From Massilia rubra (GTDB lineage Bacteria; Pseudomonadota; Gammaproteobacteria; Burkholderiales; Burkholderiaceae_D): DNA of 64,000 bases. The stretch covers positions 62,001 to 126,000 of the forward strand of contig NZ_VUYU01000018.1 in assembly GCF_011682065.1 (NCBI RefSeq), written 5' to 3'. A program made the position numbers and the translations under genes. The number at the start of each line of letters is the position of its first letter. Within the stretch, counting starts at the first letter, position 1. The notes below the pieces were generated by a model. That model was not told the DNA's origin and searched no databases. It saw only the letters and a list, made by a program, of their open reading frames with translations. This document shows positions 45,390 to 54,209 of this stretch, one piece after another.

Positions 45390-46706
45390 TTACTGCGATT
45401 TGAGTTGGATCGCGGGCGTGACCTGGCAGGCGCGCCAGGTCGGCAGCAGGCCGGCCAGCATGGCCGCGGCGAGCGACATCAGGAACGTCAGGCCAAGCAT
45501 TTGCCAGTCCATGTGGGCGGCGACCTTGAGCTCCTTCGATTGCATGCCGATCAGGGCCAGCGCGCCGAAGGCCAGCACCAGTCCGAGCAGGCCGCCGGCC
45601 AGGCCGATGACCGCGGTCTCGGTCAGGAACTGGCGGAAGATATCCCTGCGCGAGGCGCCCAGCGCGCGCCGGATGCCGACCTCGGAGGCGCGTACCGAGA
45701 ATTTGGCCAGCAGCAGGCCGACCGTGTTGACCAGGCAAAGCAGCAGGAAGCCGAACGCCAGCCAGGCCGACAGGCGGCTGTCGTTGCCGACCACCTTGCG
45801 AAATTCGAGCCATTGCATGACATCGAAGAGGCGGTTCGGCTGCTTGCGCTTGAGGCGTCCCAGCTTGCGCTGTTCGGCCGCGTAGTTGTCCAGGTAATCC
45901 TGCAGTTCGGCGCGTCCGGCCGACGATTTGGTCTCGAAGAAGACCTGCAGCCAGGTGCATTCCGAATCGAGGAAGCCTTGCCATCCCGGTTCGGCGCGTC
46001 CGCGGCAACTGAAGCTGCCCTCCGGGTTCGTCTCGTGGCGCAGCGCGGTGGCGAAGGGGATGATGATCTCTTCCTCCACGCCGAAGCTGCCGCCGCCGCC
46101 AATCAATTTGTAAAACTTCGGCACCGGCCGCCACGGCTTGAGCACGCCGACCACCTGGAATTGCGCCTCCAGCAGGCGGATGCGCTTGCCGACCGGGTCG
46201 ACCGCGCCGAACAGCTTTTCGGCCAGCGCCTGGCTCAGTACCACCACATCGGCGCCGGCGCGTTCGTCCGCTTCGCTCCAGGGCTGGCCGTGCAGGAAGG
46301 GCACTTCCATCATCGGAAAAAAGTCGCGCGTCAGGGCCATGCCCTTGACCGCCATGACCGGCAAGTCCTTGCGCTCGGGCTCGAGCGGCGCGGACACGCC
46401 GTACAGCACCGCGCGCCGCTCTCCCTGGCCGCTCTTGAGGAAATTGATGGCGTCGGTGTAGGTCGACTGCGGGTCGCTGCGGTCCTCGGCCTGCGGGTTG
46501 AAGCCGTTGAGCGGGCCGTTGTCGATTTTCGGGACGAACAGGCGCTCGCTTTTTTGCGGAATCGGATTGCTCGACATGACGTGCAAGATCGTCAGCGTGG
46601 CGACGCTGGCGGCCACGCCGATGGCCAGGGTCAGCACCATCAGCGCGGTCAGGGCCGGATTGCGGCGCAGGCTGCGCACGCCCAGCATGAAGTAATACGA
46701 AAACAT
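45390..46706 (-). CDS. FtsX/MacB-type ABC transporter permease (first)
   Basis: The 438-residue protein has an N-terminal helix (about 18-40), a periplasmic MacB_PCD domain and three C-terminal helices, with SEVGIRRALGASRRDIF as the FtsX signature. Unlike MacB itself the ATPase is a separate protein, encoded 9 bases upstream. Pumps of this kind move peptides, lipoproteins or amphipathic compounds from the periplasmic side using mechanical force. Confidence 0.9.
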   Translation of the reverse strand: MFSYYFMLGVRSLRRNPALTALMVLTLAIGVAASVATLTILHVMSSNPIPQKSERLFVPKIDNGPLNGFNPQAEDRSDPQSTYTDAINFLKSGQGERRAVLYGVSAPLEPERKDLPVMAVKGMALTRDFFPMMEVPFLHGQPWSEADERAGADVVVLSQALAEKLFGAVDPVGKRIRLLEAQFQVVGVLKPWRPVPKFYKLIGGGGSFGVEEEIIIPFATALRHETNPEGSFSCRGRAEPGWQGFLDSECTWLQVFFETKSSAGRAELQDYLDNYAAEQRKLGRLKRKQPNRLFDVMQWLEFRKVVGNDSRLSAWLAFGFLLLCLVNTVGLLLAKFSVRASEVGIRRALGASRRDIFRQFLTETAVIGLAGGLLGLVLAFGALALIGMQSKELKVAAHMDWQMLGLTFLMSLAAAMLAGLLPTWRACQVTPAIQLKSQ

Positions 46707-46715
46707 GGGTTCTCC

Positions 46716-47432
46716 TTATGCGGCCTGGCCGGATGCCCTGGCGCCGGCCAGGGTGGACGGTGCGCGTACCAGGTCGGACACCTGGCCGTCGATGATGTGG
46801 ACGTTGCGCTGCGCGCGCACCGCCAGCTCGGGGTCGTGGGTGACCATCAAAATGGTGGTTCCCTGGGAGTTGATCTCCTCTAGCAGTTCCATCACCCCGC
46901 GCGCCATTTGGGTGTCGAGATTGCCGGTCGGTTCATCGGCCAGCAGCAGCTTGGGCGAGCCGGCCAGCGCGCGCGCGATCGCCACGCGCTGTTGCTGGCC
47001 GCCCGACAGTTCGGCCGGATAGTGCTTCATGCGCGACGCCAGGCCGACCTTGGAGAGCGCGTCTTCGATGCGCTCCTTGCGTTCGGCGGCGTTGAAACCG
47101 CGGTAGCGCAGCGGCACGTCGACGTTGTCGAACAGCGACAGGTCGGCAATCAGGTTAAAGCCCTGGAAGATGAAGCCCAGCTTTTCGTTGCGCAGGCGCG
47201 AGCGGGCGTTGTCGTCCATGCCCTTGACGTTGACGCCGTCGAGCACATACTCGCCGTCGTTAAATTCTTCGAGCAGGCCGGCGATGTTCAAGAAGCTGGT
47301 CTTGCCCGAGCCGGATGGGCCGGTGACGGTGACGAATTCGCCCTGGCGGACGTGGATTTCGAAGCCGCGCAGCGCGTGCGTTTCGATCATGTGGGTGCGG
47401 TACACCTTGCTCAGATTGGTCATGCGCAGCAT
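46716..47432 (-). CDS. MacB/LolD-type ABC transporter ATPase
   Basis: A 238-residue ATPase of the MacB/LolD/FtsE class: Walker A GPSGSGKT (38-45), Q-loop near Q90, signature LSGGQQQR (142-149), Walker B LLLADEPTGNLD (D166, E167) and switch H199. It lies between the adaptor and the first permease in one operon. Confidence 0.93.
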   Translation of the reverse strand: MLRMTNLSKVYRTHMIETHALRGFEIHVRQGEFVTVTGPSGSGKTSFLNIAGLLEEFNDGEYVLDGVNVKGMDDNARSRLRNEKLGFIFQGFNLIADLSLFDNVDVPLRYRGFNAAERKERIEDALSKVGLASRMKHYPAELSGGQQQRVAIARALAGSPKLLLADEPTGNLDTQMARGVMELLEEINSQGTTILMVTHDPELAVRAQRNVHIIDGQVSDLVRAPSTLAGARASGQAA

Positions 47433-47454
47433 GGAAGTTCCTTTCGTTGAAATG

Positions 47455-48723
47455 TTAGTTGTTGATGACGACGCGGGCGGCGTTGGCGAAGCTGTCGGTG
47501 CCGGCGATGACGACCTTGTCGCCCGGTTTCAGGCCGCTCAGGATCTCGACCGAGGACACGCTGGTCGCGCCCAGTTTGATCGGGGTGCGCACGGCCACGC
47601 CGTCCTGCATGACGTAGGCGAAGCGCCCGCCCTCGCTCTCGACGAAGGGGCCGCGCGGCAGCAGGATGACATCGCGTTTTTCTTCGATCAGCAGGCGTGC
47701 GCTGACGCGCTGGCTCTGGCGCAGGCCCTTGGGCTGGGCGCCGTCGAAGCGCACCCGCGCCAGTACCTGGTTCTTGACCACTTCGGGCGAGAGGGCCGAC
47801 AGCTTGCCGCTGGCGCTGGCGTTGCCGAGCGCGATGTCGGCGCTCATGCCCAGGCCCATGTCGTCGACGTAGGTTTCCGGGACTTCGAGTTCGACTTCGA
47901 GGCGCGACAGGTCGACCAGGGTCATGAGGGCCGCGTTGGCCGCCACCACGCTGCGGTTCTGCACCGACAGCGTGCCGATAAAACCATCGACCGGCGCGCG
48001 CACCGACAGTTCATCGACGCGGCGCTGGGCGTTGGCCATCGACAGGCGCTGGCGATCGAGTTCGGCCACCTTGGTTTGCAGCGCCAGGCCGACGTCGTCG
48101 CCCTCGAGCGTGGCCGCCTGCGTGGCGTGGCGCGCGCGGATGCCGGCCGAGTTGAGCGCGTCCTTGGCTTTCTGGTAGTCGATCTTGGCGATGATGCCTT
48201 CCTGGACCACGCTGTCGTAGCGCTCGAGCGTGCGCTGGGCCGACAGGCGGTCGATTTCGGCGGTGTCGGCTTCGCGCTGGGCCAGCAGTTTCTGTTTCTT
48301 GGCCAGGATGCGCTGGCGCGCCACTTCCGCTTCGAGCTGCTGGTAGCTCGATTGCTCGCGTTTGAGCGCGTCCGACAGGTCGGGCGATTCGAGCAGGGCC
48401 AGCACCTGGCCTTTCTTGACCGTGTCGCCGGCGGCCACCTTGAGCGTGACCGTGGCCGGCGCGGTGGCGTACAGGGTGGGACTGACGGCGGCCACCACGC
48501 GGCCGTTGACCGAGGCGTCGCGCACCAGCGTGCCGCGCGTGACTTCGGCCACGCGCAGGCGCGCCGCGCTGACCGCATGCTCGCTGCCGCGCCAGGCCGA
48601 CAGCAGCAGCGCCGCGCCGCCAAGGGCGAGCGCCGCCAGCGCGGCGGCGAGGATGCGGCGCTTGGCCTTGTGCGCCGGCGGCGCGCTGATGGTGGCGTCC
48701 TGGGAAGAGGTATCTCGAATCAT
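47455..48723 (-). CDS. periplasmic adaptor (membrane fusion protein, MacA/HlyD type)
   Basis: The open frame reaches TTG 48744, but ATG 48723 is preferred because the sigma-54 promoter should start transcription near 48748. The 422-residue protein has an N-terminal membrane anchor (RRILAAALAALALGGAALLL), barrel-sandwich halves flanking a coiled-coil hairpin (about 110-220), and a beta-barrel domain. It is the first gene of the exporter operon and would link the permeases to an outer-membrane channel. No TolC-type gene is in the window. Confidence 0.9.
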   Translation of the reverse strand: MIRDTSSQDATISAPPAHKAKRRILAAALAALALGGAALLLSAWRGSEHAVSAARLRVAEVTRGTLVRDASVNGRVVAAVSPTLYATAPATVTLKVAAGDTVKKGQVLALLESPDLSDALKREQSSYQQLEAEVARQRILAKKQKLLAQREADTAEIDRLSAQRTLERYDSVVQEGIIAKIDYQKAKDALNSAGIRARHATQAATLEGDDVGLALQTKVAELDRQRLSMANAQRRVDELSVRAPVDGFIGTLSVQNRSVVAANAALMTLVDLSRLEVELEVPETYVDDMGLGMSADIALGNASASGKLSALSPEVVKNQVLARVRFDGAQPKGLRQSQRVSARLLIEEKRDVILLPRGPFVESEGGRFAYVMQDGVAVRTPIKLGATSVSSVEILSGLKPGDKVVIAGTDSFANAARVVINN

Positions 48724-48758
48724 GGGGCTGGTCTGTTGGGTCAATGTTCATCGACTAA

Positions 48759-48774
48759 TGCAGGAAACGTGCCA
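48759..48774 (-). promoter_or_regulatory. sigma-54 (-24/-12) promoter of the exporter/two-component operon
   Basis: On the minus strand TGGCACGTTTCCTGCA has the TGGCACG -24 element and a TGC -12 element, with the invariant GG and GC exactly 10 bases apart. Predicted start is near 48748. Confidence 0.85.
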
Positions 48775-48818
48775 CCACTTAAGTCATTGATTGATATGAA
48801 TTTCTTTTTTAGCGCAAG

Positions 48819-48865
48819 GCTGTCCGCGCTGTCCGGACGGCGTGCCTGGACGGCGCCCGGACAGT
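48819..48865 (-). promoter_or_regulatory. upstream activator block for the exporter operon
   Basis: On the minus strand: ACTGTCCG, 20 bases, TCCGGACAG, C, GCGGACAGC. It ends 46 bases before the GG of the sigma-54 promoter. Both the motif spacing and the 46-base distance equal those of the block at 22765-22811, and the final 19 bases differ at one position. Confidence 0.85.
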
Positions 48866-48942
48866 GCGGTCTTGCATTTTGTTAATTAATCCGCATCTTG
48901 CAGGCAGGCTGCGCGACCCGCGCCGCCGCCCAGAAAGGCCGT

Positions 48943-50589
48943 ATGTCCGCGTTCGTATCGAAGTTGTCCGCCCTGTGTCGCCGTGTCGTGAAGTCCTTGC
49001 GCGTCTTGCTCGTCATTCCCGACAGGGAGCCGGTCGATTACGGCTTTGCCGCCAGCGACGTGGCGCAGTTGCACCGGCTCTGTCCAGACCCGGCGCGCGG
49101 CGCGCTCGACGACGCCACCTGGAAGGACCTGCTGCTCGATACCTACCGCGCGCAGTTGTCGGGTGAGGTCAGCATCTTCGGCCAGCAGGTGCTGTACCGG
49201 CGCCTGCGCGAAGGGCTGGGCGACCAGGACTGCGCCGCCGTGGGCGAGCGCGTGCGCGAGTTGATGCGCGACCCGGCCCGCCTGGCCGCCCTGCAGCGCG
49301 ACTGCGCTTCGCTGCGCCATGCGGACAAGGAGATCGCCACCTTGCTGTTCGAAGACGCCGCGCCGGCCGCGCCCTGGTGGGTGGGCAAGACCTGGCCGCT
49401 GCCGATCCTGCTGCTGGCGTCGATCGCGGCCGTCATCGTCACGCCGGCCGCCTGGCTGGCCACCGGCGTGGTGGCCTATATATTAATGAGCACCCAGATG
49501 CGCTACTACGAGCGGGTGGACGAATGGGACCGCTCGATGAATGCGCTGCAGATGCTGCTGCGCACGGCCAGCATCCTGGGCGCGCGCGCCGATGCGGGTG
49601 CGCTGCTGCTGCCGTTCGCCGGGCCGGCGGCGGAGGCCGGCAAACTCAATCGCCAGCTTTCGCGCCCGCCGATGGTGATGATGACGCCCGGCGCGCGCAC
49701 CTACCTGGACTGGTTCATGCTCGACAACGTGAACCATTACTACAAGGGCGTGCGGCTGGTGCACGGTCATCTGGACTTTTTGCGCGCCTGCTTTGCGCGG
49801 GTGGGCGAACTGGAAGCCGATATCGCACTGGCGCGCCATCTGCTGGCCGCGCCGGCGCTGTGCTGGGCCGAACGGCATGCGCACCAGGCGCTGGCGCTGG
49901 ACGATACCGTGCATCCCTTGCTGCCGCAGGCGCAGGCGCTGTCGGTCAGCCTGTCCGGGGGCGGGGCCTTCATCTCGGGCCAGAACGGGATCGGCAAGAG
50001 CACCTTGCTGCGCACCGTCGGCGTGAACCTGGTGGCGGCGCGGGCCTTCGGCTTTTGCTATGCGCGCCAGGCCAGGGTACCCGACCTGCCGGTCTACACC
50101 AGCATGCAGAGCGAGGATTCGCTGTTCGGCGGCGAGAGCCTGTACATGGCCGAACTGCGGCGCGCGCAGGAACTGCTGGCGGCGGCCGACGGCCCGCATC
50201 CGGGCATCTGCATCATCGACGAGATTTTCCGGGGCACCAATCACCTCGAATCGGTGTCGGCGGCGGCCGCGGTGCTCGACGTGCTGGCGGCGAAGGGGCT
50301 GGTGATGGTCTCGTCGCACAACCTGGTGCTGGCGTCCTTGCTGGCGCAGCGGCTCGCGCCCCTGTGCGTGCGCCTGGACGGCGCCGGGCGGCTGGTGCTG
50401 GAACCGGGCGTGCTGGCCCACACCAACGGCATCGCCCTGCTGGCGCAGCGCGGTTTTGGCGCCGCCATCGAAGACAGGGCGGGGCGGGTGTTCGACTGGC
50501 TCGATGGCTATCTGGCGCATCCGGGCGATTGCGATGGCGTGCTGGCCGATACTGCAGCATCGGGAGTTCGGGCGGGCGCGGGTCGTTAA
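48943..50589 (+). CDS. membrane-anchored MutS-like ATPase
   Basis: ATG 48943 gives 548 residues. Only the MutS C-terminal ATPase region is recognisable: Walker A SGQNGIGKST (K352), SEDSLFGGESLYMAELRR, Walker B CIIDEIFRGTNH and the MVSSHN switch. The N-terminal mismatch-recognition domains are absent and two hydrophobic segments (about 145-185) replace them. It belongs to the membrane MutS-like group of unknown role rather than to mismatch repair. It is divergent from the sigma-54-driven exporter operon, and the half-site block lies between the two genes. Confidence 0.85.
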   Translation: MSAFVSKLSALCRRVVKSLRVLLVIPDREPVDYGFAASDVAQLHRLCPDPARGALDDATWKDLLLDTYRAQLSGEVSIFGQQVLYRRLREGLGDQDCAAVGERVRELMRDPARLAALQRDCASLRHADKEIATLLFEDAAPAAPWWVGKTWPLPILLLASIAAVIVTPAAWLATGVVAYILMSTQMRYYERVDEWDRSMNALQMLLRTASILGARADAGALLLPFAGPAAEAGKLNRQLSRPPMVMMTPGARTYLDWFMLDNVNHYYKGVRLVHGHLDFLRACFARVGELEADIALARHLLAAPALCWAERHAHQALALDDTVHPLLPQAQALSVSLSGGGAFISGQNGIGKSTLLRTVGVNLVAARAFGFCYARQARVPDLPVYTSMQSEDSLFGGESLYMAELRRAQELLAAADGPHPGICIIDEIFRGTNHLESVSAAAAVLDVLAAKGLVMVSSHNLVLASLLAQRLAPLCVRLDGAGRLVLEPGVLAHTNGIALLAQRGFGAAIEDRAGRVFDWLDGYLAHPGDCDGVLADTAASGVRAGAGR

Positions 50590-50855
50590 CGATCGCGCTT
50601 GCGCAGCGAATGCCAGGTTCCCAGCGCCAGCGCCGCCGCCACGATCAGCAGCGCGATGATGTTCGCGGCCGAGGCGCGGCCTTCCAGGATCGCCTTGATC
50701 CATACCAAAGGCCCGAGCGGCGAGAGCACCATGAACAGGCCGCCCGAAACGTGCGCGTGCGGCGGTTCGAGCACCAGCCACAGTTGGGTGGCGATGAAGG
50801 TGGCGGCCAGATACCACAACAGCAGCTTGAAGCCGGTTTCTACGTATTTGCTCAT
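50586..50855 (-). CDS. small membrane protein next to the phosphoethanolamine-transferase-like gene
   Basis: An 89-residue protein (start ATG 50855) with two or three hydrophobic segments: WYLAATFIATQLWLVL, GGLFMVLSPLGPLVWI and NIIALLIVAAALALG. It starts 8 bases after the upstream transferase stop and is probably co-transcribed with it. I do not recognise a family. Its tail overlaps the convergent MutS-like gene by four bases. Confidence 0.7.
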   Translation of the reverse strand: MSKYVETGFKLLLWYLAATFIATQLWLVLEPPHAHVSGGLFMVLSPLGPLVWIKAILEGRASAANIIALLIVAAALALGTWHSLRKRDR

Positions 50856-50863
50856 GGTCTTTT

Positions 50864-52678
50864 CTATTTGTCGCGTTTGAGCGGCGTGCCCTTGTCGATC
50901 ACTTCGCGGCAGTCGCCTTTGAAGGTGGAATTGTCGTAGTCGCTCCAGCCATAGCTGTCGACGTAGCGCTTGTGCTCTTTGAAACCGGGGTTGACGAAGC
51001 TCCATTCCAGGCGCTCGTCGGGGTAGCGGATGTCGGCCAGGTCGAGCAGGGTGTGGAACATGTTTTCGGTCGCCAGGCGCGCCTTGCCGTGGCGCCGCAG
51101 TTGTTCCACCTTGGCGGGATAGCGCCCCTGGTACTGGTCCGAATACCACACCAGCGCCGGCACGTGGAATTCGTACTGGGTATTGTGGCCGTGAAAGGCC
51201 TGCTTGCAGCTGTTGTCGTACAGCGTCTGGCCGTGGTCGGACACGTACAGCATGGCGCTGCGCTGCTGCGATCCCTTGAGTTGTCCGATCACGCTGGCCA
51301 GGAACCAGTCGGTATACAAGATGCTGCTGTCGTAGCTGTTATTGAGCTGCGCCTTGAGCGCCGGGTTGGTGTAGACCGGTTTGTCGATGCCGAACAGCGA
51401 TGGCTGCCAGCGGTCGAACTGCTTGGGATAGCGCTGGCTGTAGTTCCAGTGGCTGCCCAGCGAGTGCAGCACGATCAGCTTTTTCGGGGCCGGGTCGGCA
51501 ATCGCGCGGCGCAGGGGATCGAACAAAATCTCGTCGAAGTTTGAATTGTTGGTAAAGCCGCCCAGGTTGAGGAACTGGATCACGTCCGCTTCCCTGGCAA
51601 ACACCGAGACCGGCGTGTCGAATTCGCCGAACGAGATCTGGTTCGACAGCCACCAGGTCTTGAAGCCGGCTTCCTTGTAGGCGGTCAGGAAGGATTTTTC
51701 GGCGAAGCCGTCCTTCAGGCTCTGGGTGGCCGGTTTGCGCGAGACGATCACCGGCACCGACAGGCGCGTGGCCGACACCGAGGTGATCACGTCGGGCAGG
51801 GTGACCAGGTTGGTTTCCTTGCCCAGCAGCGGATTGGTCTCGCGCGCGTAGCCATTCAGGCTCCAGCGGTCGAAGCGCGACGATTCGCCGATCACCATCA
51901 CCACGATTTCGGGCTCGGTGTCGGGCGCGCCCTGGCGCGCGCCGAAGCGGAAGTGGCTGTTGCGCTGGCCCAGTTCGGCCAGGTGCTTGTGTTCCTTGTA
52001 GAAGTCGACGCCGCGCGCCGTGATGCCGAAGGGCCAGCTTTGCGCGAACGCGCCAAATTCCAGCGGCAGCGCGGCCCAGTGCGGCAGGGGGGCCCACTTC
52101 CAGCCGGTGTAGGCGGCGCCCGAGGCGGCTTTGGCGGCGCTGGCGGAGGCTTTGACGGCGGCCGTCGTGGCGGCGCGCGGGGCGACACCGAATTCGTGGC
52201 CGTAGGCCCACAGGCTGGCGCCGATGGCCAGCAGGCCCAGGCTCAGCGGGCGCGAGCCGTCGTCCCAGTCGAGTTCGCGCGTGCGGCGGGCCGCCTGGAA
52301 GCTGGTGACCCACCAGGCGATGACGGCGGCCATCACGGCCAGCATCAGCCACACCGTGTTGCCCAGAAACTCGAGTGCTTCCTTGGGGCTGGTTTCGGCG
52401 ATGATGCCGAGGTGGTGGGTGGAAATGCTTTGTCCGTAGAAACTGAACAGGTAGAGCTCGGTCGGCAGCGCCAGGAAGGCCGGAATCAGCAGCCAGTGGA
52501 ACCAGGCGGGACGCTTGAACAGCGCCCATACCGCCACCCAGGCCACCGCTTCGATGCCGAGCACCTGCCACGGGCGCTCGAGTCGCTTGCCCAGCAGCAT
52601 GGGAAAGAAGGGGATGGCCGACAACGCCGCGTAGGTCAGCAGCAGGTAGAGCGGGGCGGGGCGCAGCAGGTGTCGCAT
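50864..52678 (-). CDS. phosphoethanolamine transferase-like (EptA/CptA family) membrane enzyme
   Basis: The 604-residue protein has about five N-terminal membrane helices and a C-terminal periplasmic sulfatase-fold domain. The active-site motif is VIGESSRFDRWSLNGYARETN (split here as VIGESSRFDRW, SLNGY), with SDHGQTLYDN and HGHNTQYEFHVP as later metal ligands. Family members attach phosphoethanolamine to lipid A, core sugars or other envelope glycans. The residue after GES is Ser, where EptA has its nucleophilic Thr. A small membrane protein follows in the same operon. The target is unknown. Confidence 0.87.
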   Translation of the reverse strand: MRHLLRPAPLYLLLTYAALSAIPFFPMLLGKRLERPWQVLGIEAVAWVAVWALFKRPAWFHWLLIPAFLALPTELYLFSFYGQSISTHHLGIIAETSPKEALEFLGNTVWLMLAVMAAVIAWWVTSFQAARRTRELDWDDGSRPLSLGLLAIGASLWAYGHEFGVAPRAATTAAVKASASAAKAASGAAYTGWKWAPLPHWAALPLEFGAFAQSWPFGITARGVDFYKEHKHLAELGQRNSHFRFGARQGAPDTEPEIVVMVIGESSRFDRWSLNGYARETNPLLGKETNLVTLPDVITSVSATRLSVPVIVSRKPATQSLKDGFAEKSFLTAYKEAGFKTWWLSNQISFGEFDTPVSVFAREADVIQFLNLGGFTNNSNFDEILFDPLRRAIADPAPKKLIVLHSLGSHWNYSQRYPKQFDRWQPSLFGIDKPVYTNPALKAQLNNSYDSSILYTDWFLASVIGQLKGSQQRSAMLYVSDHGQTLYDNSCKQAFHGHNTQYEFHVPALVWYSDQYQGRYPAKVEQLRRHGKARLATENMFHTLLDLADIRYPDERLEWSFVNPGFKEHKRYVDSYGWSDYDNSTFKGDCREVIDKGTPLKRDK

Positions 52679-52948
52679 CAGGGAAATGTGGGGGCGGCGA
52701 AAGCGGCCATTATCCGGGGTTTTTAGTTCTCATTGCCAAATATTCGAGCCGGTAGCGCGATCAGCGACGAGCGATTGCGCGCCGGGTCCGGGCGCGACAG
52801 CATCCGGTGATCGCCAATGCACATTTTTTAATAGTCGAATAAACATTTATATAATGATATTATTTGGCGGTTCACCTGGCGGCGGCAATGGCGGAAACAT
52901 GGCTGGCCCCCGGGATCTTGCAATCAACAACTTCGCTGAAGGGCTGCT

Positions 52949-53332
52949 ATGCCAATCGATTTGGACAAATTTGTAAAACACTTGAAGGACAATGCGCTGC
53001 CGGGATTCGGCGATGCAAAGTGCGCCCTTTATGTACGGAAAGCGCTGCAAGCTGGCGGGGCCTTCGTTACGCCGAACGTCGCGTCCGCAAAAGACTATGG
53101 CCCGGTTCTGCTTCAGATCGGCTTCCGTGAAATCGAGGTAAAGGACCCGGGCAGCTTCCGGTTTATCAAGGGCGACGTGATGGTCATGCAACCATTTACC
53201 AACGGTAATGTCAATGGACATGTGGCCGGGTATTCCGGAAACAAATGGATTTCAGATTTCGTGCAAACCGATTTCTGGTCCGGTCCCGGATACCGCGCAC
53301 ACAAACCGGCCTATGTCGTCTACCGTTATTAA
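52949..53332 (+). CDS. BPSL0067-family amidase, probable type VI secretion effector
   Basis: The 127-residue protein has the BPSL0067/Tae-type papain-like layout: C25 in GDAKCALYVRKAL, H91 in VNGHVAGY and D103 in WISDF, the expected Cys-His-Asp order. Such proteins cut peptidoglycan peptides in rival cells after T6SS delivery. It has no signal peptide, as expected for an effector. AAGGG is properly spaced before ATG 52949. The preceding 130 bases include an AT-rich stretch unlike the rest of the window. A gene for an exported protein overlaps its end by 20 bases. Confidence 0.82.
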   Translation: MPIDLDKFVKHLKDNALPGFGDAKCALYVRKALQAGGAFVTPNVASAKDYGPVLLQIGFREIEVKDPGSFRFIKGDVMVMQPFTNGNVNGHVAGYSGNKWISDFVQTDFWSGPGYRAHKPAYVVYRY

Positions 53333-53906
53333 GCGCCTGTGCGCAGCCGTCTTTTTTGCGGCAATGAGCGCCGTTGCGGGCGCCGCCGAGAGCAACCATG
53401 CTCCCGCATTCGTGCCCGATCCCATGCTGGGCCTTCGGCTGCCTGTCGCCAGGCTGAAACTCGATCCGGTACCTGACGAGATCCGCGCCCTGTGCGAGCA
53501 GATGGCCGACAATGAGGCCTGGACCGGGCGCCAATGGATTTTCGGCGTCGCAAAATCGCCGACGGCGACGTATTACCTCGCGAACGGGTATTTCAAGCGG
53601 CGTCATCCGCAACGTGGCCAAGGCCGGTATTTCCAGCCGGACGAGGGCGGCGTCTATCAAGTTGCAGACGGCAAGTGCAGTGGCGACCCGGCACGGGAAA
53701 CCTTCGCTGTGCGCGACCCCAAGCAAATTCCTCACGAGGTGCTGCAACAACTTGCCGCCGACCTGGTCACGCGGCTGGTGCAGGCCGGCGGCGGCGGCGA
53801 TCGTTTGCGTGCCGACATCAAGAAGCGCAAGATCGACTTCGACCAGCTCTCGCCCGAGATGCAGGAAGCGTTCAAACCCTACTTCGCGCCTGCCTCTGTA
53901 AACTAG
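53313..53906 (+). CDS. exported protein, probable immunity partner of the amidase
   Basis: ATG 53313 overlaps the amidase gene by 20 bases. The 197-residue product has a signal peptide (MSSTVIKRLCAAVFFAAMSAVAGAA), which fits a periplasmic immunity protein guarding against a peptidoglycan amidase. I recognise no named family in the mature part, which has Cys residues near 64 and 119 and a basic C-terminal helix. The functional call rests on position and localisation, not on homology. Confidence 0.65.
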   Translation: MSSTVIKRLCAAVFFAAMSAVAGAAESNHAPAFVPDPMLGLRLPVARLKLDPVPDEIRALCEQMADNEAWTGRQWIFGVAKSPTATYYLANGYFKRRHPQRGQGRYFQPDEGGVYQVADGKCSGDPARETFAVRDPKQIPHEVLQQLAADLVTRLVQAGGGGDRLRADIKKRKIDFDQLSPEMQEAFKPYFAPASVN

Positions 53907-53918
53907 GCATCGCGCGGC

Positions 53919-53957
53919 GGGCCAATCATGGGGCCGGGCCGGGCCCATGATTGGCCC
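53919..53957 (+). terminator. strong hairpin after the immunity-like gene
   Basis: GGGCCAATCATGGG (53919-53932) pairs perfectly with CCCATGATTGGCCC (53944-53957). A second stem CCGGGCG-TCA-CGCCCGG follows at 53962-53978. No T tract directly follows either, so this may be a barrier or bidirectional signal rather than a simple intrinsic terminator. Confidence 0.6.
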
Positions 53958-54019
53958 CGATCCGGGCGTCACGCCCGGCCCTCGCCCCCACCTTTTTGCA
54001 TTGCCGAGCGTTAAACTGT

Positions 54020-54048
54020 TTGACTGCCTGTCACTTCGCGTCTATACT
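54020..54048 (+). promoter_or_regulatory. sigma-70 promoter of the rpsL-rpsG-fusA-tuf-rpsJ operon
   Basis: TTGACT (54020-54025), a 17-base spacer and TATACT (54043-54048) form a near-consensus promoter. Start is expected near 54055. Confidence 0.85.
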
Positions 54049-54156
54049 CGCGAGTTCTCGATTTTATTCTGCGCATTGTTTACGCATTCAGTGCCGCTCC
54101 TCGCAGGGCGGCTGTCGGTGCCTCCCCTGCGCAGTGCTCGAGACTCCGTTTCAGTC

Positions 54157-54175
54157 CCCGGACAGTTTGTCCGGG
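54157..54175 (+). promoter_or_regulatory. hairpin in the rpsL leader
   Basis: CCCGGACA (54157-54164) and TGTCCGGG (54168-54175) form a perfect 8-bp stem with a three-base loop, 34 bases before rpsL. No T tract follows at once, so its role (attenuation, stability or none) is open. Confidence 0.55.
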
Positions 54176-54209
54176 TTATTCATGTTGTAATTTTGTTGGA
54201 TTTATAACG

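Larger units (their letters stand above)
53907..54209. other. 303-base region upstream of rpsL
   Basis: It contains two strong hairpins that probably end the upstream transcript (53919-53957 with perfect 14-bp arms, and 53962-53978), a T5 run near 53993, the str promoter (54020-54048), and a leader of about 155 bases with a third perfect hairpin (54157-54175). Confidence 0.8.

Noticed and set aside
44134-46134. A single 666-residue protein joining the second permease to upstream sequence
   Set aside because: The first 254 codons lie out of frame inside the first permease gene; ATG 45372 starts a normal FtsX-type permease.
54157-54175. The CGGACA/TGTCCG hairpin before rpsL as a third copy of the activator block
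   Set aside because: Spacing and flanks differ, there is no sigma-54 promoter after it, and it lies in the leader transcribed from a good sigma-70 promoter.
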